Below, in pieces: positions 8,321 to 18,297 of a stretch of DNA of 42,618 bases (within the stretch, counting starts at the first letter, position 1; each line of letters begins with the position of its first letter). The notes beneath the pieces were generated by a model. That model made no database searches. It worked only from the letters and a program-made list of their open reading frames with translations, and was not told the origin of the DNA. The translations under genes and the position numbers were made by a program. This stretch comes from JADJEI01 sp035328465 (GTDB lineage Bacteria > Bacteroidota > Ignavibacteria > Ignavibacteriales > Ignavibacteriaceae). The stretch is taken from contig DAOLIQ010000018.1 of NCBI GenBank assembly GCA_035328465.1, positions 1 to 42,618 on the forward strand, written 5' to 3'.

Positions 8321-9541
8321 TTAAACTTCGACTAATCCGTTAAATTTTTTCTGATACTTAACAAAAAAATCACCAATAGCTTTGTAAGCTTTTTCAAGAA
8401 TTTGTTCATTAGGCAAAAATACTACTCTAAAATGTTTAGTACCGGGAACTTGACCGAATCCGCTGCCCGGGACAATTACAACTCCTGTTTCTCGAATTAA
8501 TTCGGCGACAAAATGTGCATCGGGTTGTTTCATCTCTAATTTTGGAAATGCATAAAAAGCACCTTCGGGTTTAACGCAGCTAATTCCCGGAATTGCATTT
8601 AACATTTCAACAGTTAAATCTCTGCGCCTGGTAAGTTTTTTCATTGCTTCAATAAGATGATCGTGATTTCCTTCGAGTGAAGGTTTTATTCCATACTGCT
8701 CAGGATGATTTGCAGATAATCTCGCGCGCAAAATTTTATTTACCGCTTCAATAAAATCTGCAAGAACTTCCTTCTTTCCACTAACAATTCCCCATCCAAT
8801 TCTAAATCCAGGCACAAAATAATTTTTTGATAATCCGCCAAAGGTTATGCAGGAAACATCCTTATTTAATGAAGCAATTGAAATGTGTTTCTTCCCATCA
8901 AATAAAAGTTTGTCATATATTTCATCAGCAAAGATTACAAGATTATGCTCAAGTGCTAAATCAACAATCTGCTGTAAATTTTCTTTTGTGTAAAGTGAGC
9001 CTGTTGGATTGTTTGGATTGATAAGTACAATTGCTTTTGTCTTATCATTAATTTTTGATTTTATATCTTCAACATCAGGCAGCCATCCGTTTGATTCATC
9101 AAGATAATATGGATTTTCCATCATCTGAAGTTTGCTTGCAATTGCTGTGTAAAGCGGATAACCAGGGGTTGGGGTTAGAACATTTTCTCCATCGTTAACG
9201 AGCGCAGTTAAACAAATATCAATTGCTTCACTTGCACCGGTTGTAACAAAAATATCATGAACATTTATAATACCTTTTCGTTCCGCTTCTGCTTCAATTG
9301 CTTTAACAGCTTCGCCAATTCCTGATGAAGGTGCATAACCATTTAAGTTTTTTAACATTGCCTGATAAGTTGCATCAACAAGATGTTTTGGCGGAACAAA
9401 ATCATAAAGATTGGGATCGCCTATATTTAAGTACAACATTTCCTTCCCTGATTTTGCAACTTGATTCGCAAGAACAACAATATCTCTAACTGCGTAAGTA
9501 ATGTTTTCAGTTCTGACTGCTGGAATTATTTTTCGGTTCAT
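8321..9541 (-). CDS. PLP-dependent class I aminotransferase (alanine-type)
   Basis: A 406-residue fold-type I aminotransferase. The PLP-binding lysine is Lys239 in GGLSKNYFVPGFRIGW. Other family marks are YAPSSGIGE near 69, NPNNPTGSLY at 176-184, and Asp206 with Tyr209 in FADEIYDKL contacting the cofactor. The pattern is closest to AlaA/alanine aminotransferases, which move amino groups between alanine and 2-oxoglutarate; aspartate or aromatic preference cannot be excluded. The ATG has GGAG about 7 nt upstream. It is divergent from glnE, so both nitrogen-related genes share a 165-bp upstream region. It sits 165 bp upstream of the M16 gene, which has its own promoter candidate. Confidence 0.88.
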   Translation of the reverse strand: MNRKIIPAVRTENITYAVRDIVVLANQVAKSGKEMLYLNIGDPNLYDFVPPKHLVDATYQAMLKNLNGYAPSSGIGEAVKAIEAEAERKGIINVHDIFVTTGASEAIDICLTALVNDGENVLTPTPGYPLYTAIASKLQMMENPYYLDESNGWLPDVEDIKSKINDKTKAIVLINPNNPTGSLYTKENLQQIVDLALEHNLVIFADEIYDKLLFDGKKHISIASLNKDVSCITFGGLSKNYFVPGFRIGWGIVSGKKEVLADFIEAVNKILRARLSANHPEQYGIKPSLEGNHDHLIEAMKKLTRRRDLTVEMLNAIPGISCVKPEGAFYAFPKLEMKQPDAHFVAELIRETGVVIVPGSGFGQVPGTKHFRVVFLPNEQILEKAYKAIGDFFVKYQKKFNGLVEV

Positions 9542-9650
9542 AATTTCTCCAATTATTTTTTTTCTAACAAAAAATTACTGAAAATTGAAATCAAATACAC
9601 TTTATAAATTTAAGATAGAGAAAATCATCTCTCCTTTTTCATAGTTACTT

Positions 9651-9658
9651 TATCTTTG
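9651..9658 (+). promoter_or_regulatory. Candidate -7 element upstream of glnE
   Basis: TATCTTTG matches TAnnTTTG and lies about 48 nt upstream of the glnE TTG start. A clear TTG at -33 is missing, so support is weaker than for the candidates at 306-336 and 8189-8219. Confidence 0.3.
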
Positions 9659-9706
9659 AATTCTTAAAATTTTATTTTTAACTATTGATTAAATAGTCTT
9701 TGGTAA

Positions 9707-12529
9707 TTGAAAAGAAAAAAAACAAATAACATCATTCCTGAAAATTTTATTAAAAATCTTTTTGATATTACTGCAGGATATTTGTCCGCAGATGATTTTG
9801 AAAAATTGATTGCCGCTATCAGTATATCTGCCAAAAATTATCTTTTCGATCAAAGCAGCCAGGCTAATTTGATACGTATTATTCAATCATCTCACGATAA
9901 ATCATATTTTCTTCACGACCTTATTTCGTATGAGCTGAACAGGGATGCGATTATCTCAATCGCGCAAAACAGCAACTTCTTCACAGATATACTTGTTAGG
10001 AACCCTGAATATTTTTATTACGCTATAAGCGCAAGAGATGAGGCAAAGCAAGCTGACAAAAATTTTTATGAAAAAACAATAAAAAATTCTCTCTCGAAGT
10101 TTAAATCTTTTGAAAGTAAAGTAAGAATTTTAAAGTCTTTCAAGAGAAAAGAAATTTTAAGAATCGGAATACAGGATATTCTTTTTAATGCACCTTTTAA
10201 AAGCACTACGGAAAATTTATCACTTATGGCAAAGGAGATTTGTTCAAGCTTATTTGAAATGTGCCTTAGGCAAACTCTCGAAAAGTATTCGATTCAAACT
10301 CCCGTCAATGATTATTGTTTAATTGCATTAGGTAAGCTAGGTGGTAATGAACTTAATTACAGTTCCGATATTGATTTAATTATATTTTTTGAAGAAAATG
10401 TGCAGCTCACAAAATCAAAAACAAAAAAAGAAATCTTGACCGAAGCAGTTGTATTATTTATTCAAACTTCAACGGAAAATAACGAAGATGGATTTTTATT
10501 CAGAATTGATTTTCGATTACGACCCGACGGCAGGAATGCCCCTCTTTGCAGCACCATGATTGATTATTTAAACTATTATGAAAGTCGTGGTGAAGATTGG
10601 GAACGACAAATGCTTCTAAAATCTTCATTCGTTTGCGGGCAAGAAAAGCTGTTTCAAATTTTTATGAATAATCTTCGTCCGTTTATTTATCCTGCTTCTT
10701 TTTCATTCTCACCGATTGAGCAGATTAAAAAACTTAAATTAAATATGGAGAAAAATATTTCTGAAGAACAAAACATTAAACTCTCTCCTGGTGGAATTCG
10801 AGATATTGAGTTTTCTGTTCAAGCACTTCAGCTAATAAATGGCGGGAAAAATGCTGAGCTGCGACAAGCCAATACTTTATCGGCTATTTCAAAACTGAAA
10901 AAAAATAATCTGTTAAATGACGAAGAAGCTTTAACTTTAACTGAGAATTATATTTTCTACAGAAGGATTGAGCATTTTCTTCAGCTTATGAATAACCGCC
11001 AAACTCACACAATTCCTTCCGACGCACTAATCAGAAACAAACTGAGTTTGTTTTTGGGGTACAATAATTTCTCGGAATTGAATAAAGATTTGCAATTGCG
11101 CACTGAAAAAATAATTTCAATCCGCAATTCTATATTAGGCACTGATGTTGAGCTAAATAATTCTGCCGATTTATTCGGAACAATTAAATTCAAAGATAGA
11201 AAACAAGCCTTCAGAAATATTCAATTCCTTCGCGAGGGAGTGGGAGTATCAGGAAGACGAATTTTTGATAAAAATTCTATTGAAGCATTTTCAAAAATTG
11301 AAAACGATTTTATCCACCGATTGAAATCGAGTCCGGATCCGGATTTATTACTGTCTAATTTCGTAAAGATTATTAATCACACCGAAATACCTTCAGTGTG
11401 GTACAAGCAGCTCAGTGATAAAAATCTTTTTGAAGCTTTTATTATTTTATGTCAATATAATCAGCATGCAATTGATCTGCTGGTGAGTGATGAAACAAAT
11501 AAAGACGCTTTCTTAAGTGGAAATTTTTCGGATAATATTCTTCAAGCCAAGTTAATCAATTTTTCAACTCAGCATTTTTTATTTATAATTTCTGCTCAAT
11601 TTACTCTGCGATTAATTTCGGCTGAAGAGATTTCAAGCTTGATAAAAAAATATATAGAGCAAACTATAATCCAGCTTGCCCAAAAAGTTCTCGGAAACAA
11701 AATCTCAAAATCAAAATATTTTATTGCAAGCCTTGGAAGTTTTTCGACCGGCGAAATGACATTTACTTCAGATGTTGATTTATTATTTATTGTGACAGAT
11801 ATTCAAAAGGAAAAAACAGCAGAAAAATCATTTCAAAATTTTCTTCTGAAATTAAAAGAAACACTTAAGCCTTTTAATGTAGACTGCAGGCTTCGCCCCG
11901 AAGGAAAAAGCAGTCATCTTGTCTGGGATCTGGACGCAAGCATTTTATATCTTCAGTCAAGAGCAAGAATTTGGGAATTGCAGGCATTCACAAAAATAAA
12001 CTTTGTTTATGGCGATTTTAATTCTTATACAGCTTTTTATGATGGAATCAGAAACAGAATAGAAAGCGAAACAACTGACAGAATAAAATCCGAAATGTTT
12101 CTGATGTATAAAAAAATTATTTCTCAATCCGTCTCGCAATATTCAAGATTTGATTTGAAAAAAAGCAGTGGATGTCTGATTGATTTAGAATTTATTGTTC
12201 AATATTTGATTCTAACTAATCCTAACTATTTTAAGATTTGTTCGGGCAAAAATTTGAGAAAAAATATTGAATTACTATCCCATAAGATTCCTAAAACGAA
12301 GTTGGAAATATCTCTTGACATGAACTACATACTTTTAAAAGAGCTTCAAATTCTAGTTCAAACAATGTTTAGCATTTCATATTCAAAAATCCCTTCTGCT
12401 GAAATCGAACAAAAACTTTTAGAAAGTTTTTTTTCCAAATATAGAAGCGATAATTTTAAAGTAGTACTTGATCGAATAACTAAGGAGAATCATTTATTGT
12501 TTAATTTTATTTTTAAAGGTGAGAATTGA
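9707..12529 (+). CDS. glnE: Bifunctional glutamine synthetase adenylyltransferase / adenylyl-removing enzyme
   Basis: A 940-residue protein with the duplicated nucleotidyltransferase layout of GlnE. The N-terminal half (de-adenylylating) has ALGKLGGNELNYSSDIDLI near 207-225. The C-terminal half (adenylylating) has SLGSFSTGEMTFTSDVDLLF near 675-694. Both keep the paired metal-binding aspartates (DxD), and RLRPDGRNAPL and CRLRPEGKSSH follow in each half. The family adds or removes AMP on glutamine synthetase in response to PII signals. The second motif is slightly off the usual LGKLGG form (LGSFSTG). No in-frame ATG exists near the front, so the TTG at 9707 is the likely start. It overlaps the next gene by 4 nt. 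Confidence 0.93.
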   Translation: MKRKKTNNIIPENFIKNLFDITAGYLSADDFEKLIAAISISAKNYLFDQSSQANLIRIIQSSHDKSYFLHDLISYELNRDAIISIAQNSNFFTDILVRNPEYFYYAISARDEAKQADKNFYEKTIKNSLSKFKSFESKVRILKSFKRKEILRIGIQDILFNAPFKSTTENLSLMAKEICSSLFEMCLRQTLEKYSIQTPVNDYCLIALGKLGGNELNYSSDIDLIIFFEENVQLTKSKTKKEILTEAVVLFIQTSTENNEDGFLFRIDFRLRPDGRNAPLCSTMIDYLNYYESRGEDWERQMLLKSSFVCGQEKLFQIFMNNLRPFIYPASFSFSPIEQIKKLKLNMEKNISEEQNIKLSPGGIRDIEFSVQALQLINGGKNAELRQANTLSAISKLKKNNLLNDEEALTLTENYIFYRRIEHFLQLMNNRQTHTIPSDALIRNKLSLFLGYNNFSELNKDLQLRTEKIISIRNSILGTDVELNNSADLFGTIKFKDRKQAFRNIQFLREGVGVSGRRIFDKNSIEAFSKIENDFIHRLKSSPDPDLLLSNFVKIINHTEIPSVWYKQLSDKNLFEAFIILCQYNQHAIDLLVSDETNKDAFLSGNFSDNILQAKLINFSTQHFLFIISAQFTLRLISAEEISSLIKKYIEQTIIQLAQKVLGNKISKSKYFIASLGSFSTGEMTFTSDVDLLFIVTDIQKEKTAEKSFQNFLLKLKETLKPFNVDCRLRPEGKSSHLVWDLDASILYLQSRARIWELQAFTKINFVYGDFNSYTAFYDGIRNRIESETTDRIKSEMFLMYKKIISQSVSQYSRFDLKKSSGCLIDLEFIVQYLILTNPNYFKICSGKNLRKNIELLSHKIPKTKLEISLDMNYILLKELQILVQTMFSISYSKIPSAEIEQKLLESFFSKYRSDNFKVVLDRITKENHLLFNFIFKGEN

Positions 12530-14454
12530 ATTTTATCAGAAATAATTTTGTGTGGCTCAGCGGATTAACACTTTTTATAATTTATTTGATAACTCTTGCA
12601 CCTTCGGTAGTGCAAATAGATGCTGGAGAGCTTGCTGCAGTGCAGGCAACACTCGGGATAGCGCATCCGACAGGTTATCCATTATTTACACTAATAGGGT
12701 ATTTGTTTTCAAAATTACCTCTACCTTTTTCTACGATACTTCAATTAAATATTCTTGCTTCAATTTGGTGTGCTTCAGCTGTTGTAATTTTTATATTGGC
12801 GATTAAAAATATAAAGACCACAGAAATTCAAAACTTATCTTCGAAACCAGAAAAGAAGTCCAGAAAAAAAACAATTCCTCAAAAAGAAAATTTCAATCCT
12901 CCAATTCCGGAAATAATAAAAACTGCAGCACTGATTTTTGCCGGCTTTGTTGTTGGTTTAAACAAAACATTCTGGGCCCAAAGTACCTCTGTTGAAGTTT
13001 ACTCCCTCCATGCATTTTTGATTTGCCTCACACTTCTTTTTGCAATAAAAGCGTATCAATCGGGTTACAGCGAAAATTTTTTTTCTATTAAAAATCCCTG
13101 GCTGCTTCTTTCAATTGCCCTTGCTCTTGGATTTGCTAACCATATGACGACATTATTAATCCTTCCTGGAATTGCTTATCTGTACTTTAGTAAATTTCGA
13201 TTTAACAAACCGGCATTTACCAATTTATTATTACTGATAACTTCCTTTATCGGATTGCTGATAATTTTTTACCTATATCTTCCGCTTCGAGCGGCTCAAC
13301 AGCCCTCTATTAACTGGGGCAACGCTACAGATTTGGATAAAATTTTACGCCACATTTCAGGGAAGCAATATCAAGTCTGGATTTTTTCTTCTATCGAAGC
13401 ATCGAAAAAGCAGTTGGCTTATTTTATAAATAACTTTCCTTCTGAATTTACCTTTATACTGATTCCGGCAGTAATAGGTTTTTTTAGTTCGTTTAATTAT
13501 TCAAAAAAGATTTCAGTGTTTTTTTTAATATGTTTTATTTCAACTGTACTGTACTCAATCAATTATGATATAAGCGATATTGATTCATACTTTTTACTTG
13601 CTTATATCTCTGTCGGTTATTTTTCATTTTGGGGAGTAATTAAAATTTTCAATTTGATAAACGTAGAATCACAAAAAATAAAAATAACTTTGGCTCTATC
13701 TGCTTTAATTTTAATACTTCATTTTGGTTTTACTTATGGTAAAGTAAATCAAAGTGGAAATTATGTTTATCAGGATTACACTAAAGCATTGATAAATAGT
13801 GTTCCCAAAAACTCCATTATACTTAGTTATCAGTGGGATTACTTCGTTTCAGCTTCATATTATTTTCAAAATGTTGAGGGATTCAGAAAAGATATTACTA
13901 TTGTGGATAAAGAATTACTCAGAAGGTCATGGTACTTCAATCAAATTGAAACCAACCATCCATTTTTATTAAAAGGTGTAGCAAGTGAAGTGCAATTATT
14001 CAAAGAAGCTTTGATACCATTCGAATCTGATGAACCATTTAATTCAAATTTACTCGAATCGTTATATCAACGAATTATAATTGGAATCCTTACTACAAAC
14101 ATTGATTCACACGATGTTTTTATCGCACCTGAATTGGTTGATAATGAAATGCAGCAGGGACAGTTAAAACTTCCGCAGGGCTATTTTTTAGTGCCAGATT
14201 TATTTTTGTATCGAGTAGTTAAGGAGAGTAAATATATTCCTGCTCCAGAGCCAAATTTTAAAATTAGGATGCCAGAAGAAAAAGATAAGTACGTTTTAAA
14301 TATTCAGTCTTTTGTTGCGTCAATGCTTTCACGAAGAGCTTTGTATGAATTGCAAAACGGCTATCCGGATCGTGCGAAAGTTTATGCGGAAAAGATAGTG
14401 AGTGATTTTCCGGATTATGGCTTGCCACCGGGACTTGCAGATATACTAAAATAG
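12526..14454 (+). CDS. DUF2723 family polytopic membrane protein (GT117-like)
   Basis: A 642-residue integral membrane protein. The N-terminus has the DUF2723 signature: a helix, then APSVVQIDAGELAAVQ and GIAHPTGYPLFTLIGYLF. About ten to twelve hydrophobic segments fill residues 1-410, with a Lys-rich cytoplasmic loop near 100-125. The last 230 residues are soluble and end in a helical, TPR-like stretch (RRALYELQNGYPDRAKVYAEK). The family is related to lipid-linked-sugar protein O-glycosyltransferases and is common in Bacteroidota and relatives; the donor and target here are unknown. The TTG start overlaps the glnE stop (TTGA), with AAAGGTG about 6 nt upstream, indicating translational coupling. 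Its 3' end overlaps the convergent lipoprotein gene. Confidence 0.85.
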   Translation: MNFIRNNFVWLSGLTLFIIYLITLAPSVVQIDAGELAAVQATLGIAHPTGYPLFTLIGYLFSKLPLPFSTILQLNILASIWCASAVVIFILAIKNIKTTEIQNLSSKPEKKSRKKTIPQKENFNPPIPEIIKTAALIFAGFVVGLNKTFWAQSTSVEVYSLHAFLICLTLLFAIKAYQSGYSENFFSIKNPWLLLSIALALGFANHMTTLLILPGIAYLYFSKFRFNKPAFTNLLLLITSFIGLLIIFYLYLPLRAAQQPSINWGNATDLDKILRHISGKQYQVWIFSSIEASKKQLAYFINNFPSEFTFILIPAVIGFFSSFNYSKKISVFFLICFISTVLYSINYDISDIDSYFLLAYISVGYFSFWGVIKIFNLINVESQKIKITLALSALILILHFGFTYGKVNQSGNYVYQDYTKALINSVPKNSIILSYQWDYFVSASYYFQNVEGFRKDITIVDKELLRRSWYFNQIETNHPFLLKGVASEVQLFKEALIPFESDEPFNSNLLESLYQRIIIGILTTNIDSHDVFIAPELVDNEMQQGQLKLPQGYFLVPDLFLYRVVKESKYIPAPEPNFKIRMPEEKDKYVLNIQSFVASMLSRRALYELQNGYPDRAKVYAEKIVSDFPDYGLPPGLADILK

Positions 14455-15546
14455 TTCTTCGTCGTTAGATGCATCAAGAAGTTCATCAATTCTATCTTCG
14501 TTTAATTCGGACTTAGTCATAAATGATTGCAGAGTAACATCAAGCTGCTGAAGCAGATTTCGCTTATAATATTTTGGTGCATAAACAGAAGCATCAAGCA
14601 TATAAATTCTTTTTGATTTTTCATCATAGAAAATATAATTAATGAAAGGACCACCCATACCTTTAATATTCAAATCCCATAACCCCTGTGTAAGTAATGC
14701 ATATCTGCCTTTAAAATTTACTTCGGTATTTGTGAAATAATCTTCAGCAATAACAACGTACGCAGTGTCATCAGAAGTTTGATAATACTTTTTAGTAAGC
14801 CTGTTTCTAATCGATCGAATTGAATCAACATTTAAGTAAGAAGGATCTGCATTTTCAATCCAATGAACAAAAATCCAACGCTCCATATCGCTGCCGGGTG
14901 ATCTTCGCAGCCAAACAAAATTATCTTCCGGTTTACTCATTGCCAATTTAAAATCTGCCTGGACATAAATAAGCCAACCGAAGTCTCGTAATAATTTACC
15001 TTCGATATTCTTTCTTTCATAAGTTGGAGAGTAAAGACTTTCATAAAGACGTTTATCGGATGCATTCTGAAAAGCATAAAGGAGATTGTCTTTATCTTTT
15101 AAAATTTTGAATTCAAGCTCTTGCATGGTGGGGGCTGATAAAATCATCACGAGCTGGTTTTTTGCCCACAGATCTTTTTTAGTCACAACATAATTTGGAT
15201 CTGTAGAAATTTTATCTTCTATTTTCTTATCAATAACAGATTTGATATATCGGGCAGTAGAGCTAGATGAATTCAATGGTGCAAGAAGAATTAAATTTTT
15301 TTTGTGTTTATACTTATCAATTTGATTAGCCGAGACTCTTTTTAAAGTAAAAAGTTTTTCCGGTTGAGGCGTATTAATAATTTTTTGGAAAGTGCTGTCT
15401 AATGCGGTTTCCAATTCTAAATATTCGAGTGAATCCGCAATAACAAAGATTTCATCTTCAAGTCCTGTGGCTGGCTTATTCGAGGTATCACACCCGGCGA
15501 AAAATAAAATTGAAATGGAAAAAATTATTGCAATTAAAAACTTCAT
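14446..15546 (-). CDS. DUF4837 family lipoprotein
   Basis: A 366-residue protein with a lipoprotein signal peptide: a hydrophobic stretch to LFFAGC with lipidated Cys19. The body matches DUF4837 in pattern: APTMQELEFKI, a tandem of FGWLIYVQADF and WLRRSPGSDMERWIFVHW, then RNRLTKKYY and an acidic C-terminus (DELLDASNDEE). Members are known mainly from Bacteroidota and relatives and have no assigned function. It is the last gene of the tilS-hpt-ftsH-kinase series, 14 nt after the kinase stop. Its last codons overlap those of the convergent DUF2723 gene by 9 bp. Periplasmic, inner- or outer-membrane anchored. Confidence 0.8.
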   Translation of the reverse strand: MKFLIAIIFSISILFFAGCDTSNKPATGLEDEIFVIADSLEYLELETALDSTFQKIINTPQPEKLFTLKRVSANQIDKYKHKKNLILLAPLNSSSSTARYIKSVIDKKIEDKISTDPNYVVTKKDLWAKNQLVMILSAPTMQELEFKILKDKDNLLYAFQNASDKRLYESLYSPTYERKNIEGKLLRDFGWLIYVQADFKLAMSKPEDNFVWLRRSPGSDMERWIFVHWIENADPSYLNVDSIRSIRNRLTKKYYQTSDDTAYVVIAEDYFTNTEVNFKGRYALLTQGLWDLNIKGMGGPFINYIFYDEKSKRIYMLDASVYAPKYYKRNLLQQLDVTLQSFMTKSELNEDRIDELLDASNDEELF

Positions 15547-15560
15547 AAGATCCTCTGCCG

Positions 15561-16217
15561 TTAAAAAATAAATAACTTAATCTGGGGCAGAAATAAACTG
15601 TACAAACCCAGCATCGTTAATCCAACACTAAGAGGGACTGATAAATTATCATCCGCAAAACCAAATGAAATATTTTCAGCAATGGCTCCGACTGCAGCGG
15701 CGAAAATTGCTATTGCGTATTCCTCCGGCAATCCTAAAAATTTTGGGGTTAGAAAAACGACAATAATTGCACTTACAAAAAAGGCTAAAGTTCCCTCTAA
15801 ACTTTTAGCAAGAAATTTATGCTTTCCATATCTTCTACCAATTAAAGCAGCCATAATATCGCTGATGATTAGGATACTGAAAGCAGTGATAAAAATTAAT
15901 TTTGGAAAAATTATTATGCATAACAAAGCACTGAGAAAAACATAAGTAGCGCCGGTTAGATTTTTTTTTTTCGAATCTACTTCATGTTTACGAAGCAAAA
16001 AGCCAAAGGCTGAAGTAAAAAAAATATTGAATGAAGGTGCATAATATCTCAAGGCTTCGGCAAGAAGTGAAATGAAAGTCATTACACTTAAAATTATTAT
16101 TCCCTCTTTTCTGGAGATAAAATAATAAATGATTGGGATTGATAAAGAAAAGAGATGAATCAGTTTTCTTACCAATTCATCTCTATAATGAATTGTTCCG
16201 TTATCTATTTGATTCAT
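15561..16217 (-). CDS. Diacylglycerol/polyprenol kinase family protein (CTP-dependent type)
   Basis: A 218-residue membrane protein with about six to seven hydrophobic segments. It starts with RKLIHLFSLSIPIIYY, the SEC59/DGK1/VTE5 family opening, and later has a KKKNLTGATYVFLSALL segment, DIMAALIGRRYGKHKFLAKSLEGTLAFF, and AIFAAAVGAIAENISFG near the end. Known members phosphorylate dolichol, diacylglycerol or phytol with CTP; the lipid here is unknown. The ATG lies inside the 3' end of ftsH (17-bp overlap), indicating coupled translation. It may have a role in lipid or undecaprenol recycling. Confidence 0.82.
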   Translation of the reverse strand: MNQIDNGTIHYRDELVRKLIHLFSLSIPIIYYFISRKEGIIILSVMTFISLLAEALRYYAPSFNIFFTSAFGFLLRKHEVDSKKKNLTGATYVFLSALLCIIIFPKLIFITAFSILIISDIMAALIGRRYGKHKFLAKSLEGTLAFFVSAIIVVFLTPKFLGLPEEYAIAIFAAAVGAIAENISFGFADDNLSVPLSVGLTMLGLYSLFLPQIKLFIF

Positions 16218-18264
16218 TTTGTGGAGCTGAATCTTTGCTTTTCTTTTCTTCGAGCATTTTTTTTACGTGATCAGGAATTTCGGAACCATTATCAGGATTG
16301 TTATTCCCATTATTTCTAACAGCCGGTGGAAGTTCTTCGCCACGAATTAGTTTATCAATTTCTTCACCATCAAGAATTTCCCGCTCAAGCAGTTCCAACG
16401 AAAGCTTGTGAAGCGTATCAATATTTTCGGCAAGAATATTTTCGGCGCGATTCATTGCGTTGCGAATGATTAATTGAACTTCTTCATCAATTTCGATTGC
16501 AACTTTCTCGCTGTAATCCCGGTGACTTTGAATTTCTCTGCCAAGAAATATTTCTTCGCGTTTTGCACCGTAACTTAATGGACCAAGTTTATCGCTCATC
16601 CCCCACTCACAAACCATTTTGCGTGCAATTCCGGTAGCTTTTTCGATATCGTTACCGGCTCCGGTTGTATAATGATTAAAAACTAATTTTTCTGCAGCCC
16701 GTCCGCCAAGAGCATAAGTAATCACCGCTTCAAGATAAGATTTTGAGTAAGTATGTTTCTCATCAACCGGTAAGTAACTTGTAACACCGAGTGCTCTTCC
16801 CCGCGGAATGATAGTAACTTTATGAACCGGATCAGCTTCAGGAATCATGCGTGCAACCAGAACATGACCAATTTCATGGTAAGCCGTAGTTTTCTTTTCT
16901 TCTTCAGAAATGATAAGACTCTTTCTTTCCATTCCCATCATTACTTTATCTTTAGCTTCCTCAAAATCTATCATCTCAACTTTTTTCTTGTTTTTTCTTG
17001 CTGCGAGCAGTGCTGCTTCATTTACAAGATTTGCAAGATCGGCACCTGATAATCCGGGAGTTCCTTTTGCAAGTATTTCGAGAGAAATGTCATTACTGAT
17101 AGGGATATTTCTTGTATGTACTTTTAGAATTCCTTCGCGTCCTTTGACATCCGGACGATCAACCACAACTTGCCTATCGAATCTGCCCGGACGAAGTAAT
17201 GCGGGGTCAAGCACATCAGGACGGTTTGTCGCCGCAATAATGATAACCCCGATATTCTGTTCGAAACCATCCATCTCTACCAAAAGTTGATTTAATGTTT
17301 GTTCTCTTTCATCATGTCCGCCGCCAAGTCCTGCGCCGCGATGTCTTCCCACAGCATCAATTTCATCAATAAAAATGATGCAAGGAGCACTCTTCTTGCC
17401 TTGTTCAAAAAGATCTCTCACGCGGCTTGCACCAACACCAACAAACATTTCAACAAAGTCAGCACCGCTGATTGAAAAGAAAGGAACCCCAGCCTCACCA
17501 GCGACTGCACGTGCGAGTAAAGTTTTACCGGTTCCGGGAGGTCCTAAAAGTAAAACACCGCGCGGAATCTTACCACCAAGTTTTTGAAACTTAGTTGGTT
17601 CTTTTAAGAATTCAATTATTTCCTGCAATTCAAGTTTAGCTTCATCAGCACCAGCTACATCTTTGAACGTAACGCGATGACCCGACTGAGTAGTTAATTT
17701 AGCACGACTTTTTCCAAAGGAAAAAATACCCCGAGTGCCTCCTGCTTGACCCTGCATTTTTCTCATAATAATTACCCATACTGCAATGATCAGAATCCAT
17801 GGAACAAAACCAATAAGCACATTCAGCCATTCGTTAGATTCTTTATCGAAAGAATAATTAATCTGTTTTGATTTCCATGTCTCCTCTTGTGCTTTAATCA
17901 ACGGCTCGGGTATGTAAACAGATATTGCAGTAACAGAAGTTGGTTTGTTATTAACTGAAATGGAGGTTTCATTTTTTAGTTCAGCTTTGAAATAATAATC
18001 ATTAATATCTGATTTAATGATTTTCGCTTTCAAAATTGACTCGGGATTATCAATAAGTTTTTCGTACTCGGCGAAAGAAATTTCGGTATAATTTTCGTCA
18101 CCCGTTCGCATTAGTTGCATAACTATTACAGCTGCAACAATTACTGCGCCCCAGCCGAAAACCATTTTGATTACTTTCGACCAATCAAAATTATCATCAG
18201 GTTTGTTCTGATTTGATTGTTTTTGATTTTTTTGAAAAGGATTTTTATTCGAATTATCTGCCAT
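16201..18264 (-). CDS. ftsH: ATP-dependent zinc metalloprotease FtsH
   Basis: A 687-residue membrane-anchored AAA+ protease. In order: a polar Asn/Gln-rich N-terminus, a first membrane helix (about 31-52), a periplasmic FtsH_ext domain (about 58-140), and a second helix (about 147-168). The AAA domain follows with Walker A GPPGTGKT (241-248), Walker B IIFIDEID (about 297-303) and the ATNRPD second region of homology. The zinc site is HEIGH at 463-467, where HEAGH is more usual; the substitution is conservative. The C-terminal tail is Asn/Lys rich. FtsH degrades misfolded membrane proteins and short-lived regulators. The order tilS-hpt-ftsH is conserved in many bacteria and supports the call. 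Confidence 0.97.
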   Translation of the reverse strand: MADNSNKNPFQKNQKQSNQNKPDDNFDWSKVIKMVFGWGAVIVAAVIVMQLMRTGDENYTEISFAEYEKLIDNPESILKAKIIKSDINDYYFKAELKNETSISVNNKPTSVTAISVYIPEPLIKAQEETWKSKQINYSFDKESNEWLNVLIGFVPWILIIAVWVIIMRKMQGQAGGTRGIFSFGKSRAKLTTQSGHRVTFKDVAGADEAKLELQEIIEFLKEPTKFQKLGGKIPRGVLLLGPPGTGKTLLARAVAGEAGVPFFSISGADFVEMFVGVGASRVRDLFEQGKKSAPCIIFIDEIDAVGRHRGAGLGGGHDEREQTLNQLLVEMDGFEQNIGVIIIAATNRPDVLDPALLRPGRFDRQVVVDRPDVKGREGILKVHTRNIPISNDISLEILAKGTPGLSGADLANLVNEAALLAARKNKKKVEMIDFEEAKDKVMMGMERKSLIISEEEKKTTAYHEIGHVLVARMIPEADPVHKVTIIPRGRALGVTSYLPVDEKHTYSKSYLEAVITYALGGRAAEKLVFNHYTTGAGNDIEKATGIARKMVCEWGMSDKLGPLSYGAKREEIFLGREIQSHRDYSEKVAIEIDEEVQLIIRNAMNRAENILAENIDTLHKLSLELLEREILDGEEIDKLIRGEELPPAVRNNGNNNPDNGSEIPDHVKKMLEEKKSKDSAPQNESNR

Positions 18265-18297
18265 TATTATTTTCTTTCAGTTAGATTCATTTACTAA

